DNA of 64,000 nucleotides. It comes from Enterobacter huaxiensis (lineage in GTDB: Bacteria; Pseudomonadota; Gammaproteobacteria; Enterobacterales; Enterobacteriaceae). Position 1 is the first letter of the stretch. Every line of letters starts with the position of its first letter. The notes beneath the pieces are model-generated. The model did not search any database. It was not told the origin of the DNA and saw only the letters and a program-made list of their open reading frames with translations. A program made the translations under genes and the position numbers. The stretch covers positions 4,278,001-4,342,000 of the forward strand of contig NZ_CP043342.1 in the NCBI RefSeq assembly GCF_003594935.2, read 5' to 3'. Positions 44,400 through 52,566 of the stretch are shown one piece after another.

Positions 44400-45041
44400 G
44401 TGAGTTTATTCGACAAAAAGCATCTGGTTTCACAAGCCGATGCGTTACCGGGACGCAACACCCCTATGCCAGTGGCGACGTTACACGCCGTAAACAGCCA
44501 TTCAATGACAAACGTTCCTGATGGAATGGAGATTGCGCTGTTCGCGATGGGCTGCTTCTGGGGCGTCGAGCGCCTCTACTGGCAGCTGCCGGGCGTTTAC
44601 AGCACTGCAGCGGGCTACACCGGCGGCTACACGCCGAACCCAACGTACCGTGAAGTCTGTTCCGGCGACACCGGCCACGCTGAAGCCGTTCGCGTGGTCT
44701 ATGACCCGGCCATCATCAGCTACGAACAGCTGCTGCAGGTCTTCTGGGAGAATCACGACCCGGCGCAGGGCATGCGTCAGGGTAATGACCACGGCACGCA
44801 GTACCGCTCTGCGATCTATCCCCTCACCCCCGAGCAGGATGCTGCCGCCCGCGCCAGCCTTGAACGTTTCCAGAAAGCCATGCGTGACGCTGGCGACACG
44901 CGTGACGTGACAACGGAAATCGCCACCGCAAAGCCGTTTTACTATGCCGAAGACGACCACCAGCAGTATCTGCATAAAAACCCGTATGGCTACTGCGGTA
45001 TCGGTGGCATCGGCGTGTGCCTGCCGCCACAGCTGGCCTGA
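44400..45041 (+). CDS. msrA: Peptide-methionine (S)-S-oxide reductase MsrA
   Basis: Repairs oxidised methionine in proteins. It has 213 residues; the catalytic Cys52 is in AMGCFWGVER and recycling cysteines are in GYCGIGGIGVC. It starts with GTG 44400 after CCGGAGG, as the family N-terminus MSLFDKKHLV demands. Its stop codon abuts the stop of the convergent LacI-type gene with no intervening base, marking the edge of the accessory block inserted between msrA and ytfL. Confidence 0.97.
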   Translation: MSLFDKKHLVSQADALPGRNTPMPVATLHAVNSHSMTNVPDGMEIALFAMGCFWGVERLYWQLPGVYSTAAGYTGGYTPNPTYREVCSGDTGHAEAVRVVYDPAIISYEQLLQVFWENHDPAQGMRQGNDHGTQYRSAIYPLTPEQDAAARASLERFQKAMRDAGDTRDVTTEIATAKPFYYAEDDHQQYLHKNPYGYCGIGGIGVCLPPQLA

Positions 45042-46100
45042 TTACTGGTCTAGCGCCACGCGAGCCGCGTGGCGCGTGGCGTTACTGACCGAACCATAAT
45101 CCATCACCTTTCCCTGCAGCAGCAGATTATAAACCGGTGCCTGCGGCCTGTTGAGCCGCGTTTGCAGCAAATGAACGGCTTCGATCCCCAGATCGCGGCA
45201 GGGCACCGTTATCCCCGTGACCGGTTTTTCCAGCCGGTGCGCTAAATTCCACGCAAAATCGGTCGTGATGATGGAGATATCTTCCGGTACACGCAGCCCG
45301 TGGCGCTGTAGCGCCCTGAGCACGCCCTCCGTCATGCTAGTGCTGTTGGGAAAAATCACCTCCGGCCACTGGGTTTTGTCATGACGTAACAGCCACTCAT
45401 CCAGCGCGCGCTCGGCTTCTTCGGCGGTAAACCACTCCGTTACCAGCAAATCACGCTGCGCATCAAACGCGACGTGAAAATGACGGTACGCTTCCTTGAT
45501 GCCGTCCAGGCGAGCATAAAGCGTATCCCTGCGCAGGCAGGTCAGCGTCAGCACCCGTCGATGCCCCTGCTCGAAAAGATATTGCATGGTGGTAAAGCCA
45601 ATTGCGCGGTGATCGGGCGATACAGAATCCAGCACGCGATCGCGGTCGACAGAATTAATTAATACACAGGGTTTATTGAGCGTGCTGGCCAGTTTAAATA
45701 TGGTTGAATCATCCGTGCCAATAATAATTATCGCGTTAATATTTTTATGGCTGGCCTTCTCGAGAAATAATTTTACATCGGCGTGCTGTTCTTCTAATCC
45801 GCAATAGCTGACCCACACATTATGCGGTGCGCTGGCTTCGGCAATTCCCCGGGTCACTTCAAGGTAAAAAATATCACCGCGCCCCTGAAACGTTCTTTCC
45901 GGGGCAAAAACAGCGATACCGTTAATAAGCAGTCGTCCACTCGCCATTGATTCAAGTACACCTAATTCCCGCGCGGAGCGGACTATCGCCTCTCGGGCCT
46001 TATCGCTGGTGTAAGACTTGCCGCTTAACACTCGCGAAACGGTACTGACGGAATAGCCCGTCAGGGAGGCGATTTGCTCCATTTTTAACTTGCCCGCCAT
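45042..46100 (-). CDS. LacI-family transcriptional regulator
   Basis: A 352-residue repressor with the LacI helix-turn-helix at residues 5-27 (KMEQIASLTGYSVSTVSRVL) and a sugar-binding effector domain (GIAVFAPERTFQGRGDIFYLEVTRGIAEA, SIITTDFAWNLAHRLEKPVTGI). The hinge is atypical (AREAIVRSARELGVLESMASGRLL). Transcribed divergently from the four-oxidoreductase operon, it is the clear candidate regulator, sensing the incoming sugar or an intermediate. Accessory relative to E. coli. Confidence 0.92.
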   Translation of the reverse strand: MAGKLKMEQIASLTGYSVSTVSRVLSGKSYTSDKAREAIVRSARELGVLESMASGRLLINGIAVFAPERTFQGRGDIFYLEVTRGIAEASAPHNVWVSYCGLEEQHADVKLFLEKASHKNINAIIIIGTDDSTIFKLASTLNKPCVLINSVDRDRVLDSVSPDHRAIGFTTMQYLFEQGHRRVLTLTCLRRDTLYARLDGIKEAYRHFHVAFDAQRDLLVTEWFTAEEAERALDEWLLRHDKTQWPEVIFPNSTSMTEGVLRALQRHGLRVPEDISIITTDFAWNLAHRLEKPVTGITVPCRDLGIEAVHLLQTRLNRPQAPVYNLLLQGKVMDYGSVSNATRHAARVALDQ

Positions 46101-46127
46101 AGTGTGACCTCGCTCTCAATCAGTTTT

Positions 46128-46141
46128 TGCAAATATTTGCA
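46128..46141. promoter_or_regulatory. Candidate operator between the LacI-type gene and the oxidoreductase operon
   Basis: TGCAAATATTTGCA is a perfect 14-bp palindrome 28 bases upstream of the LacI-type start and 152 bases from the first oxidoreductase. It lacks the central CG usual for LacI sites, so assignment is tentative. A CRP-like TGTGA-N6-TCTCA is at 46103-46118. Confidence 0.4.
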
Positions 46142-46292
46142 GAAACAGCACATTGATTTTAAAACGAAATTTCAAAATGATTGGAGTTTACTTATTGACC
46201 TTGCGAGTATTCTCACAAAAACACATTGTCGTCGCACCTGACCTTTCCTATTTTCCGGTCATCACTCTTTTTGACTGAAATTAAGGTGTGAC

Positions 46293-47444
46293 ATGGAGAA
46301 GGTACGTTTTGGCATTATTGGTATAGGTAATATCGGTACGGTCCACGCCCGCTATTTACTGGCGGGAACCGTCAGCGACGCCTGCCTGAGTGCGGTTTGC
46401 GATAATGCGACCGAGAAGCACTCGGCCATACGCCAGCTGGTGGGCACCATCCCGCTGTTTAGCGACGCGCAGGAAATGCTCCAGAGCGGGCTTATCGATG
46501 CGGTCATTGTCGCCACTCCGCATTACGAACATCCGCGCCTGTCGATGCTGGCGATGCGCAACGGCATTCATACGCTGTGCGAGAAACCAGCCGGTGTGTA
46601 TACGGCTCAGGTGCAGGAGATGAACGCCTGCGCGCACGAGTGCGGCGTGGTGTTCGGCATGATGTACAACCAGCGCCCTAACCCGCTGTATCAAAAAGTG
46701 AAAGATCTGATCGCCAGCGGCGAGCTGGGTGAGATCCGCCGCTCAAACTGGATCATCACCAGCTGGTACCGCTCGCAGAGTTACTACAACTCCGGCGGCT
46801 GGCGCGCCACCTGGAAAGGGGAAGGCGGCGGCGTATTGCTCAACCAGGATCCGCATCAGCTCGATCTCTGGCAGTGGCTGGTAGGTATGCCGGTGAGGCT
46901 GCGCGCGTTTTGCCAGTTTGGTAAGCATCGCGACATCGAAGTGGAAGACGAGGTCACCGCCTACGCTGAATACGCCAACGGCGCCACCGGCGTGTTCATC
47001 ACTACCGTTGCCGAAACACCGGGGACCAACCGCCTTGAGATCGTGGGCGATCGGGGAAAAGTCGTCGTCGAGGAGGGGAAGCTGCGCTACTGGCGGCTGC
47101 GCGAGTCGGAAACGGCGTTTAACGCCCGCTGGCAGAACGGCTTTGGTGAACCGGAATGCTGGGAAGTGAGCGTTCCTGTCGCCGCGGAATGTAGCGAACA
47201 TTACGTCATTACCCGCAACTTCTGTGCCGCCATCCTGCGCGGCGAAACGCTGATTGCACCGGGTCTGGAAGGCATTCGCGGGCTGACGCTCTCCAATGCG
47301 ATGCACCTCTCCACCTGGACGGACGACTGGGTTGAGCTGCCGCTCAACGAGAAACAGTATCTGCGCCTGCTCCAGCAGCGTATCAACACCTCAGCAGACA
47401 AAGAGGCCGCCAGCGTCACGCTGGATGCGTCTGGCAGCTGGTAA
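46293..47444 (+). CDS. Gfo/Idh/MocA-family oxidoreductase 1
   Basis: A 383-residue NAD(P)-dependent sugar/inositol dehydrogenase homologue. The Rossmann motif is GIIGIGNIGTVHA (7-19), the family motif CEKPAG has Glu97-Lys98-Pro99, and the catalytic-loop pattern is GGGVLLNQDPHQLDLWQW, with the conserved His and Asp. First of four such genes in tandem; 16 bases separate it from the next. The family oxidises or reduces cyclitols, sugars and glycosides, and some members perform redox-assisted elimination or hydrolysis. Substrate not readable. Confidence 0.9.
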   Translation: MEKVRFGIIGIGNIGTVHARYLLAGTVSDACLSAVCDNATEKHSAIRQLVGTIPLFSDAQEMLQSGLIDAVIVATPHYEHPRLSMLAMRNGIHTLCEKPAGVYTAQVQEMNACAHECGVVFGMMYNQRPNPLYQKVKDLIASGELGEIRRSNWIITSWYRSQSYYNSGGWRATWKGEGGGVLLNQDPHQLDLWQWLVGMPVRLRAFCQFGKHRDIEVEDEVTAYAEYANGATGVFITTVAETPGTNRLEIVGDRGKVVVEEGKLRYWRLRESETAFNARWQNGFGEPECWEVSVPVAAECSEHYVITRNFCAAILRGETLIAPGLEGIRGLTLSNAMHLSTWTDDWVELPLNEKQYLRLLQQRINTSADKEAASVTLDASGSW

Positions 47445-47460
47445 CCCGGGAGAATCATCG

Positions 47461-48639
47461 ATGTTAAATGTCGCTATCGTGGGAACAGGGAATATCTCGC
47501 ATAACCATATTCAGGGCTATTTGCAGTTTGGCCAGCGCTGCCGAATTGTCGCGCTGGTGGATATCTACCCCGAAAAAGCCGAAGAGAAAAAGGCACGCTA
47601 CGGTCTGACGGAGGCGCGTGTATATGCAAGCCACCGGCTGATGCTGGAATCAGAACGCAACCTCGATATTGTCGATGTCTGCACGCCGCCCTACGTACAT
47701 GCAGAAATCACCATCGACGCGCTTCGCGCCGGCTGCCACGTGCTGTGCGAAAAACCGATGGCCTCGTCGCTTGAGGAGTGCGACGCGATGATTGCCGCAC
47801 AAAAAGCCAGCGGAAAAACGCTCTCTATCATCGCCCAGAACCGCTTTACCGACGCCTTCTGGCGCTTAAAAGCGGCGCTAGATTCCGGCCTCGCGGGCAA
47901 AATCTGCCATGCGCAGGTGGATTCCTTCTGGTGGCGCGGACACAGCTACTACGATCTCTGGTGGCGCGGCACCTGGGAAAAAGAGGGCGGCGGCTGCACG
48001 CTAAACCATGCGGTACACCATATCGACGCCATTCAGTGGATGCTTGGCTTCCCGTCCGAAGTGGTGGCGATGATGACCAACGCGGCCCACGACAACGCCG
48101 AAGTAGAGGACCTCAGCGCGGCCATTTTCAAATACTCCAGCGGCGCGCTTACCCAGCTTACCGCCTCGGTTGTGCATCACGGCGAGGATCAGAAAATCAT
48201 CATTCAGGGCGACAAAGCGCGTATTTCCGCGCCGTGGCAGGCCTGCGCCTGCGTGAGTGCTGATAACGGCTTCCCGCGGGACACCAACGACCTGCCGCGA
48301 GAAGCGCAGCTTAACGCCATCGTTCAGGAGACGCCGAAGCTCACGTGGACGCTTCACACCGGGCAGATTAACGACCTGCTCCAGGGCATTGAGCGCGGTA
48401 CGGCCCCGCTGGTGGACGGCGTGCAGGGCAAGCGCTCCCTGGAATTGATTACCGCAATTTATAAGTCAGCCATTACCCGCAGCGTTGTCACCCTGCCAAT
48501 CGGCCGCGACGATCCGTTTTACCGTACCGGCGGGACCAACGCCCTCGCCCCCCGTTTTTATGAAAAATCCGCTAGCGTCGCCAACTTCAGCGAAGTGGGC
48601 GCTATCCCTTTGGGCAAAGATTTGGATCGAGGAGTCTAA
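47461..48639 (+). CDS. Gfo/Idh/MocA-family oxidoreductase 2
   Basis: A 392-residue member of the family. Cofactor motif VAIVGTGNISHNHIQGY (4-20), CEKPMA with Lys98, and GGGCTLNHAVHHIDAIQWM carrying the conserved His and Asp. ATG 47461 follows GGGAGA; a longer in-frame reading overlaps the previous gene. A tryptophan-rich stretch (DSFWWRGHSYYDLWWRGTW, about 157-175) is likely at the sugar site, as in glycoside dehydrogenases. The C-terminus is longer than in its neighbours. The next gene starts 2 bases after its stop. Confidence 0.9.
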   Translation: MLNVAIVGTGNISHNHIQGYLQFGQRCRIVALVDIYPEKAEEKKARYGLTEARVYASHRLMLESERNLDIVDVCTPPYVHAEITIDALRAGCHVLCEKPMASSLEECDAMIAAQKASGKTLSIIAQNRFTDAFWRLKAALDSGLAGKICHAQVDSFWWRGHSYYDLWWRGTWEKEGGGCTLNHAVHHIDAIQWMLGFPSEVVAMMTNAAHDNAEVEDLSAAIFKYSSGALTQLTASVVHHGEDQKIIIQGDKARISAPWQACACVSADNGFPRDTNDLPREAQLNAIVQETPKLTWTLHTGQINDLLQGIERGTAPLVDGVQGKRSLELITAIYKSAITRSVVTLPIGRDDPFYRTGGTNALAPRFYEKSASVANFSEVGAIPLGKDLDRGV

Positions 48640-48641
48640 CC

Positions 48642-49709
48642 ATGAACAAGAATGACGGAATGCACTACGCGCCTGTCGGCAAACCTCAGCCCGTCGTGCG
48701 GGAAGGCGAGTTTGTCTTTGCCGCCGCCGCGCTTGACCACGGCCATATCTACGGCATGACTAACGGCCTGATTGAAGCGGGCGCGACGCTCAGGTGGGTT
48801 TACGATCCCGACCCGGCCAAAGTGGATAAATTTATTCAACAGTACCCGCAGGCAAAAGTGGCGGAGTCGCTGGAGGTGATACTCAACGACGATGACGTGC
48901 GTCTGGTCGCAGGGGCCGCTATCCCATCCGAGCGCTGCGCGCTGGGGCTTAAAACGATGGCGGCGGGAAAGGACTACTTCACCGACAAAGCCCCCCTGAC
49001 CACCCTTGAACAGCTGGCCGATGCCAGGGCGATGGTCGAGAAAACCGGGAAAAAATACGCGGTGTACTACAGCGAACGCCTGCACGTCGAGAGCGCGGTC
49101 TTTGCCGGACAGCTGGTGCAGCAGGGGGCGATTGGGCGCGTGGTACACACCCTGGGAACCGGCCCGCACCGGGAAGGCACGGGCCGTCCGGACTGGTTTT
49201 ACGATCGTCGCTATTTTGGCGGCATTCTGTGCGATATCGGCAGCCATCAGATTGAGCAGTTCCTGTTTTACACCGGCAACAGCGATGCCGCCGTGATCGC
49301 CAGCCAGGCGCGCAATTACAGCCATCCGCAGTATCCGGCGTTTGAAGATTTTGGCGATGCGATGCTTAGCGGTGAAAACGGGGCCAGCGGCTATTTCCGC
49401 TGCGACTGGTTCACGCCGGACGGGCTCTCCACCTGGGGCGATGGCCGCCTGACGCTGCTCGGCACCGAGGGGTATATCGAAATCCGCAAATACGTCGACC
49501 TCACCCGGGGCGAGCAGGATGTGGTTTATCTCGTCAATAACGAGGGAGAGTTTCGCTATCCGGTGGCCGGAGAGGTCGGGTTCCCCTTCTTTGGCGAGCT
49601 GATCCTCGACTGCCTGCACCGCACTGAAAATGCCATGACGCAGGCGCACGCCTTTAAGGCGGCCGAGCTGTGCGTGAAGGCGCAGATGCTCGCGAACGCG
49701 GCTGACTAG
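48642..49709 (+). CDS. Gfo/Idh/MocA-family oxidoreductase 3 (atypical)
   Basis: A 355-residue divergent member. Instead of a GxGxxG loop after the first strand it has FVFAAAALDHGHIYGMTNG (24-42), instead of EKP it has TDKAPLT (Asp115-Lys116-Ala117-Pro118), and the catalytic loop reads GGILCDIGSHQIEQFLF with His kept and Asp replaced by Glu. The lysine of the motif is retained. These changes suggest a tightly held or differently bound cofactor, or a lyase/hydrolase-like role in which the cofactor is recycled. Sandwiched between genes 2 and 4 with gaps of 2 and 12 bases, so a step in the same pathway. Confidence 0.85.
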   Translation: MNKNDGMHYAPVGKPQPVVREGEFVFAAAALDHGHIYGMTNGLIEAGATLRWVYDPDPAKVDKFIQQYPQAKVAESLEVILNDDDVRLVAGAAIPSERCALGLKTMAAGKDYFTDKAPLTTLEQLADARAMVEKTGKKYAVYYSERLHVESAVFAGQLVQQGAIGRVVHTLGTGPHREGTGRPDWFYDRRYFGGILCDIGSHQIEQFLFYTGNSDAAVIASQARNYSHPQYPAFEDFGDAMLSGENGASGYFRCDWFTPDGLSTWGDGRLTLLGTEGYIEIRKYVDLTRGEQDVVYLVNNEGEFRYPVAGEVGFPFFGELILDCLHRTENAMTQAHAFKAAELCVKAQMLANAAD

Positions 49710-49721
49710 CGGGAGATGACG

Positions 49722-50744
49722 ATGACGATCCTGAACACGGCGATTATCGGCGGCGGCGCCATTCATGGCTGCCATGTGAATGCCCTGCGCCAGCTTCCCA
49801 ACGTAGCGCTGCGCGCGCTGGTGGATACCGACAGCGTCAAAGGGCTGAAGCTGGCGATGAACTACCAGTGCCGCTTCTATCAGGATTACCGGGAAATGCT
49901 GCTGGATGAGGGCATCGACGTGGTGCACATCTGCACGCCACACGTCGAGCACAAAGACATGATCCTGGCGGCGCTTGCCGCCGGAAAACACGTGTTTTGC
50001 GAAAAACCGGTGGGCATGAACGGCGGTGAAATCAGGGATATCACCCGTGCCGCTGAGCAGGCCTCGGGCCTGCTGGGGGTGTGCTACCAAAACCGGCTCA
50101 ACCCAACCAGCCTGCGCATGCGTAAAGAACTGGCAGAAGGTTCACTCGGCAAGATGCTCAGTATCCGCGCCTTCCTCACCTGGTCACGCTCCGGCGCGTA
50201 CTACACCGAAAGCCCGTGGCGCGGCCGCCTGGCAACGGAGGGCGGCAGCCTGCTCATCAATCAGGCCATTCATACGCTTGACCTGATGCAGTGGCTCGCC
50301 GGCGGCGTGACGCGGCTGAAGGGCGTGGTCGATAGCGGCGAGCTGGCCGATATCACCGAAGGGGAAGACAGCGCCATGGCGACGCTGCACTTTGCCAACG
50401 GCGCGCGTGGCCTGTTTTATGCCAGCAACTGTCACACCACCGATTCCCCGCTTTTACTGGAGGTCCACTGCGAGCGCGGCACGCTGCGGCTCAACGACAA
50501 TGCGCTCTGGCGAGTGACGCCCGGCGAGCGTTCTCGGCTGGAAAACGATGCGTCACCGGACGGCTCGGCAAAAAGCTACTGGGGGCTGGGGCACCAGCAG
50601 GCGATCCGCCATTTTTATCATGCCGTCAATAACCCCGGAAGTACGGACTACACCGATATCCGTGAAGCCGGAAAATCACTCACCCTTGTGGAGGCTATTT
50701 ATCGTTCATCTCAATTAAGACAGTGGATAAATATCAATAATTAA
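49722..50744 (+). CDS. Gfo/Idh/MocA-family oxidoreductase 4
   Basis: A 340-residue family member with Rossmann motif TAIIGGGAIHGCHVNAL, family motif CEKPVG, and GGSLLINQAIHTLDLMQW. ATG 49722 has GGGAG about seven bases upstream; the ATG at 49716 touches that site and is less likely. It ends the oxidoreductase series, 79 bases before the symporter gene. Confidence 0.9.
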   Translation: MTILNTAIIGGGAIHGCHVNALRQLPNVALRALVDTDSVKGLKLAMNYQCRFYQDYREMLLDEGIDVVHICTPHVEHKDMILAALAAGKHVFCEKPVGMNGGEIRDITRAAEQASGLLGVCYQNRLNPTSLRMRKELAEGSLGKMLSIRAFLTWSRSGAYYTESPWRGRLATEGGSLLINQAIHTLDLMQWLAGGVTRLKGVVDSGELADITEGEDSAMATLHFANGARGLFYASNCHTTDSPLLLEVHCERGTLRLNDNALWRVTPGERSRLENDASPDGSAKSYWGLGHQQAIRHFYHAVNNPGSTDYTDIREAGKSLTLVEAIYRSSQLRQWININN

Positions 50745-50823
50745 AACGTAATTTGTATTCCAGCAGTTAATAAAAATACGACCTGAAAAACAGGTTAAAC
50801 ATTACCCTACACTGGATATTATT

Positions 50824-52371
50824 ATGGTTAAACCAACTGAACGAAGAGTTGGTTATGGCGTGGCGTTTGGCTATGGCATAACCGATCTGTTTGGCGGAGG
50901 CGCTTTCGCCATTATTGGCACCTGGCTGCTCTTTTTTTACACCACCTATTGCGGACTGTCTGTCATCGAAGCGGGCTCAATATTCGCCATTGCCCGCGTG
51001 ATCGATGCGTTATTGAGCCCGATTATGGGCTACATCACCGATAATTTTGGTGATACCTGGCTTGGACGAAAATTTGGCCGTCGGCGCTTCTTCTTATTAC
51101 TCAGCTCTCCGCTCATGTTCCTCTATGCCCTGCTGTGGATGACGGATATGGGGTACTGGTATTATTTAGGCACTTACCTCTCTATCGAGCTGTTATCGGC
51201 AATGGTGCTGGTACCGTGGGAAACGCTGGCGGCCGAAATGACCAACCGCTACGAAGAGCGTAGCCGACTGTCCGGCGTGCGGATGATCTGCTCACAGCTG
51301 GGTGGTTTTCTGGCCGTATCCGTTCCCGGCGTGATTATGCAGTTCACCGGAAAAGATAATCCGTTTACCTATACCCTGACCGGGCTGATATTTTCCTGCG
51401 TATTTTGCCTCGCGGTATTTATTACGTGGTACACGACCTGGGAGGCAAAAGATGTTCAGCAGGAATCTGAATTTAAGGTCCATACTCAGCGAAGCGGTGG
51501 TATAGGAAACCACCTTAAATATCTGGTACTGGATCTCTTTTCATCGTTCCGCATTCGCGCGTTCCGCCTGCATATCCTGATTTATATTTTCTCCTTCACC
51601 GCGATGGACGTATTTGGTTCAGTCTTTACGTATTACGTGGTCTATTGCCTGAGCCAGGATGCGTCAGCGGTCTCCGGCTGGCTGAGTATTGCCGCCTTTG
51701 CCTCGGTGCCGGGCACGTACGGATTTATGCTGCTCTTAAACCGGCTAAATATGACGCCATCCGCCGCCCTTCGCCTCGCTTATGGCTGTATCATCCTGGT
51801 GCTGGCATTTTTGTTTACGGTTTACCTCACCAAAACCCAGGTGCCGACGCTGCTGTTCTCAGCGGTCTTCATCCTGCTGGGCGCGGCGCGTTCCGGCCTC
51901 TATTACATTCCGTGGAATATCTACAGCTTTATTCCGGATATCGACGAAATGGTGACGCAGCAGCGCCGCGAAGGGATTTTTGCCGGGGTGATGGTGCTGA
52001 CCCGCAAGAGCACCGTTGCGATTGCGATCATGATTATCGGCCTGGTGCTACAGGAATCCGGTTTCGTGAAGGGCAGCGGCGCACAGCCTGAGAGCGCGCT
52101 GGGCGCCATCATTGGCCTGATGATTTTTGCCACGGCTGCGCTGCTGGCGGTGAGCTTCTTCGCGACGTACAAATTCAAACTGACCCGTGAAACGCACAGG
52201 GTACTGCTGAAAGAAATTGCCCGCCGCAAGCTGGGCGGCGATTACCGCGACTGCGACGAGGATACCCGGGTCGTCATCAAGCAGCTGACGGGCTATGAAT
52301 ATGACCAGGTGTGGGGCGGAGATGCCACGCGCCAGGCGGTTAAAAACATCAGTTTATCCGCCGTAAAATAA
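50824..52371 (+). CDS. GPH-family sugar:cation symporter (MFS)
   Basis: A 515-residue membrane protein with about 12 segments, of the glycoside-pentoside-hexuronide:cation family (MelB/YicJ-like): N-terminal YGVAFGYGITDLFGGGAFAIIGTW, the acidic helix DALLSPIMGYITDNFGDTWLGRKFGRRR (cation site and conserved loop 2-3), and a long charged C-terminal tail (about 455-515). It probably imports the intact, unphosphorylated glycoside or uronide handled by the four oxidoreductases. Followed by a terminator. Confidence 0.9.
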   Translation: MVKPTERRVGYGVAFGYGITDLFGGGAFAIIGTWLLFFYTTYCGLSVIEAGSIFAIARVIDALLSPIMGYITDNFGDTWLGRKFGRRRFFLLLSSPLMFLYALLWMTDMGYWYYLGTYLSIELLSAMVLVPWETLAAEMTNRYEERSRLSGVRMICSQLGGFLAVSVPGVIMQFTGKDNPFTYTLTGLIFSCVFCLAVFITWYTTWEAKDVQQESEFKVHTQRSGGIGNHLKYLVLDLFSSFRIRAFRLHILIYIFSFTAMDVFGSVFTYYVVYCLSQDASAVSGWLSIAAFASVPGTYGFMLLLNRLNMTPSAALRLAYGCIILVLAFLFTVYLTKTQVPTLLFSAVFILLGAARSGLYYIPWNIYSFIPDIDEMVTQQRREGIFAGVMVLTRKSTVAIAIMIIGLVLQESGFVKGSGAQPESALGAIIGLMIFATAALLAVSFFATYKFKLTRETHRVLLKEIARRKLGGDYRDCDEDTRVVIKQLTGYEYDQVWGGDATRQAVKNISLSAVK

Positions 52372-52379
52372 CCCCTTAT

Positions 52380-52414
52380 GCCGGACCGGTTCCCCGCCCG
52401 TCCGGCCGCTTTTT
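52380..52414 (+). terminator. Terminator after the GPH symporter gene
   Basis: GCCGGAC (52380-52386) pairs with GTCCGGC (52400-52406), followed by CGCTTTTT. Confidence 0.8.
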
Positions 52415-52566
52415 GCCAAAAACGTGACCTCTGGCAGATTTACACGTCTTTACGCTATACTACCGCTGAAATAATCGGCTCAACGCTACGAGCCGACGTT
52501 CAATGTGTTTTCACACAAATGGTATCAACTCCCCTTCTGAGGATCTGGCGATAAGCCGGATAAACT

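Noticed and set aside
48636..50090. 484-codon minus-strand ORF
   Set aside because: It runs antisense through two well-supported oxidoreductase genes and has the composition of a frame shadow.
52415..52566. Riboswitch before ytfL
   Set aside because: A short CGGCTC/GAGCCG stem is present, but no recognisable conserved riboswitch core could be identified by eye.
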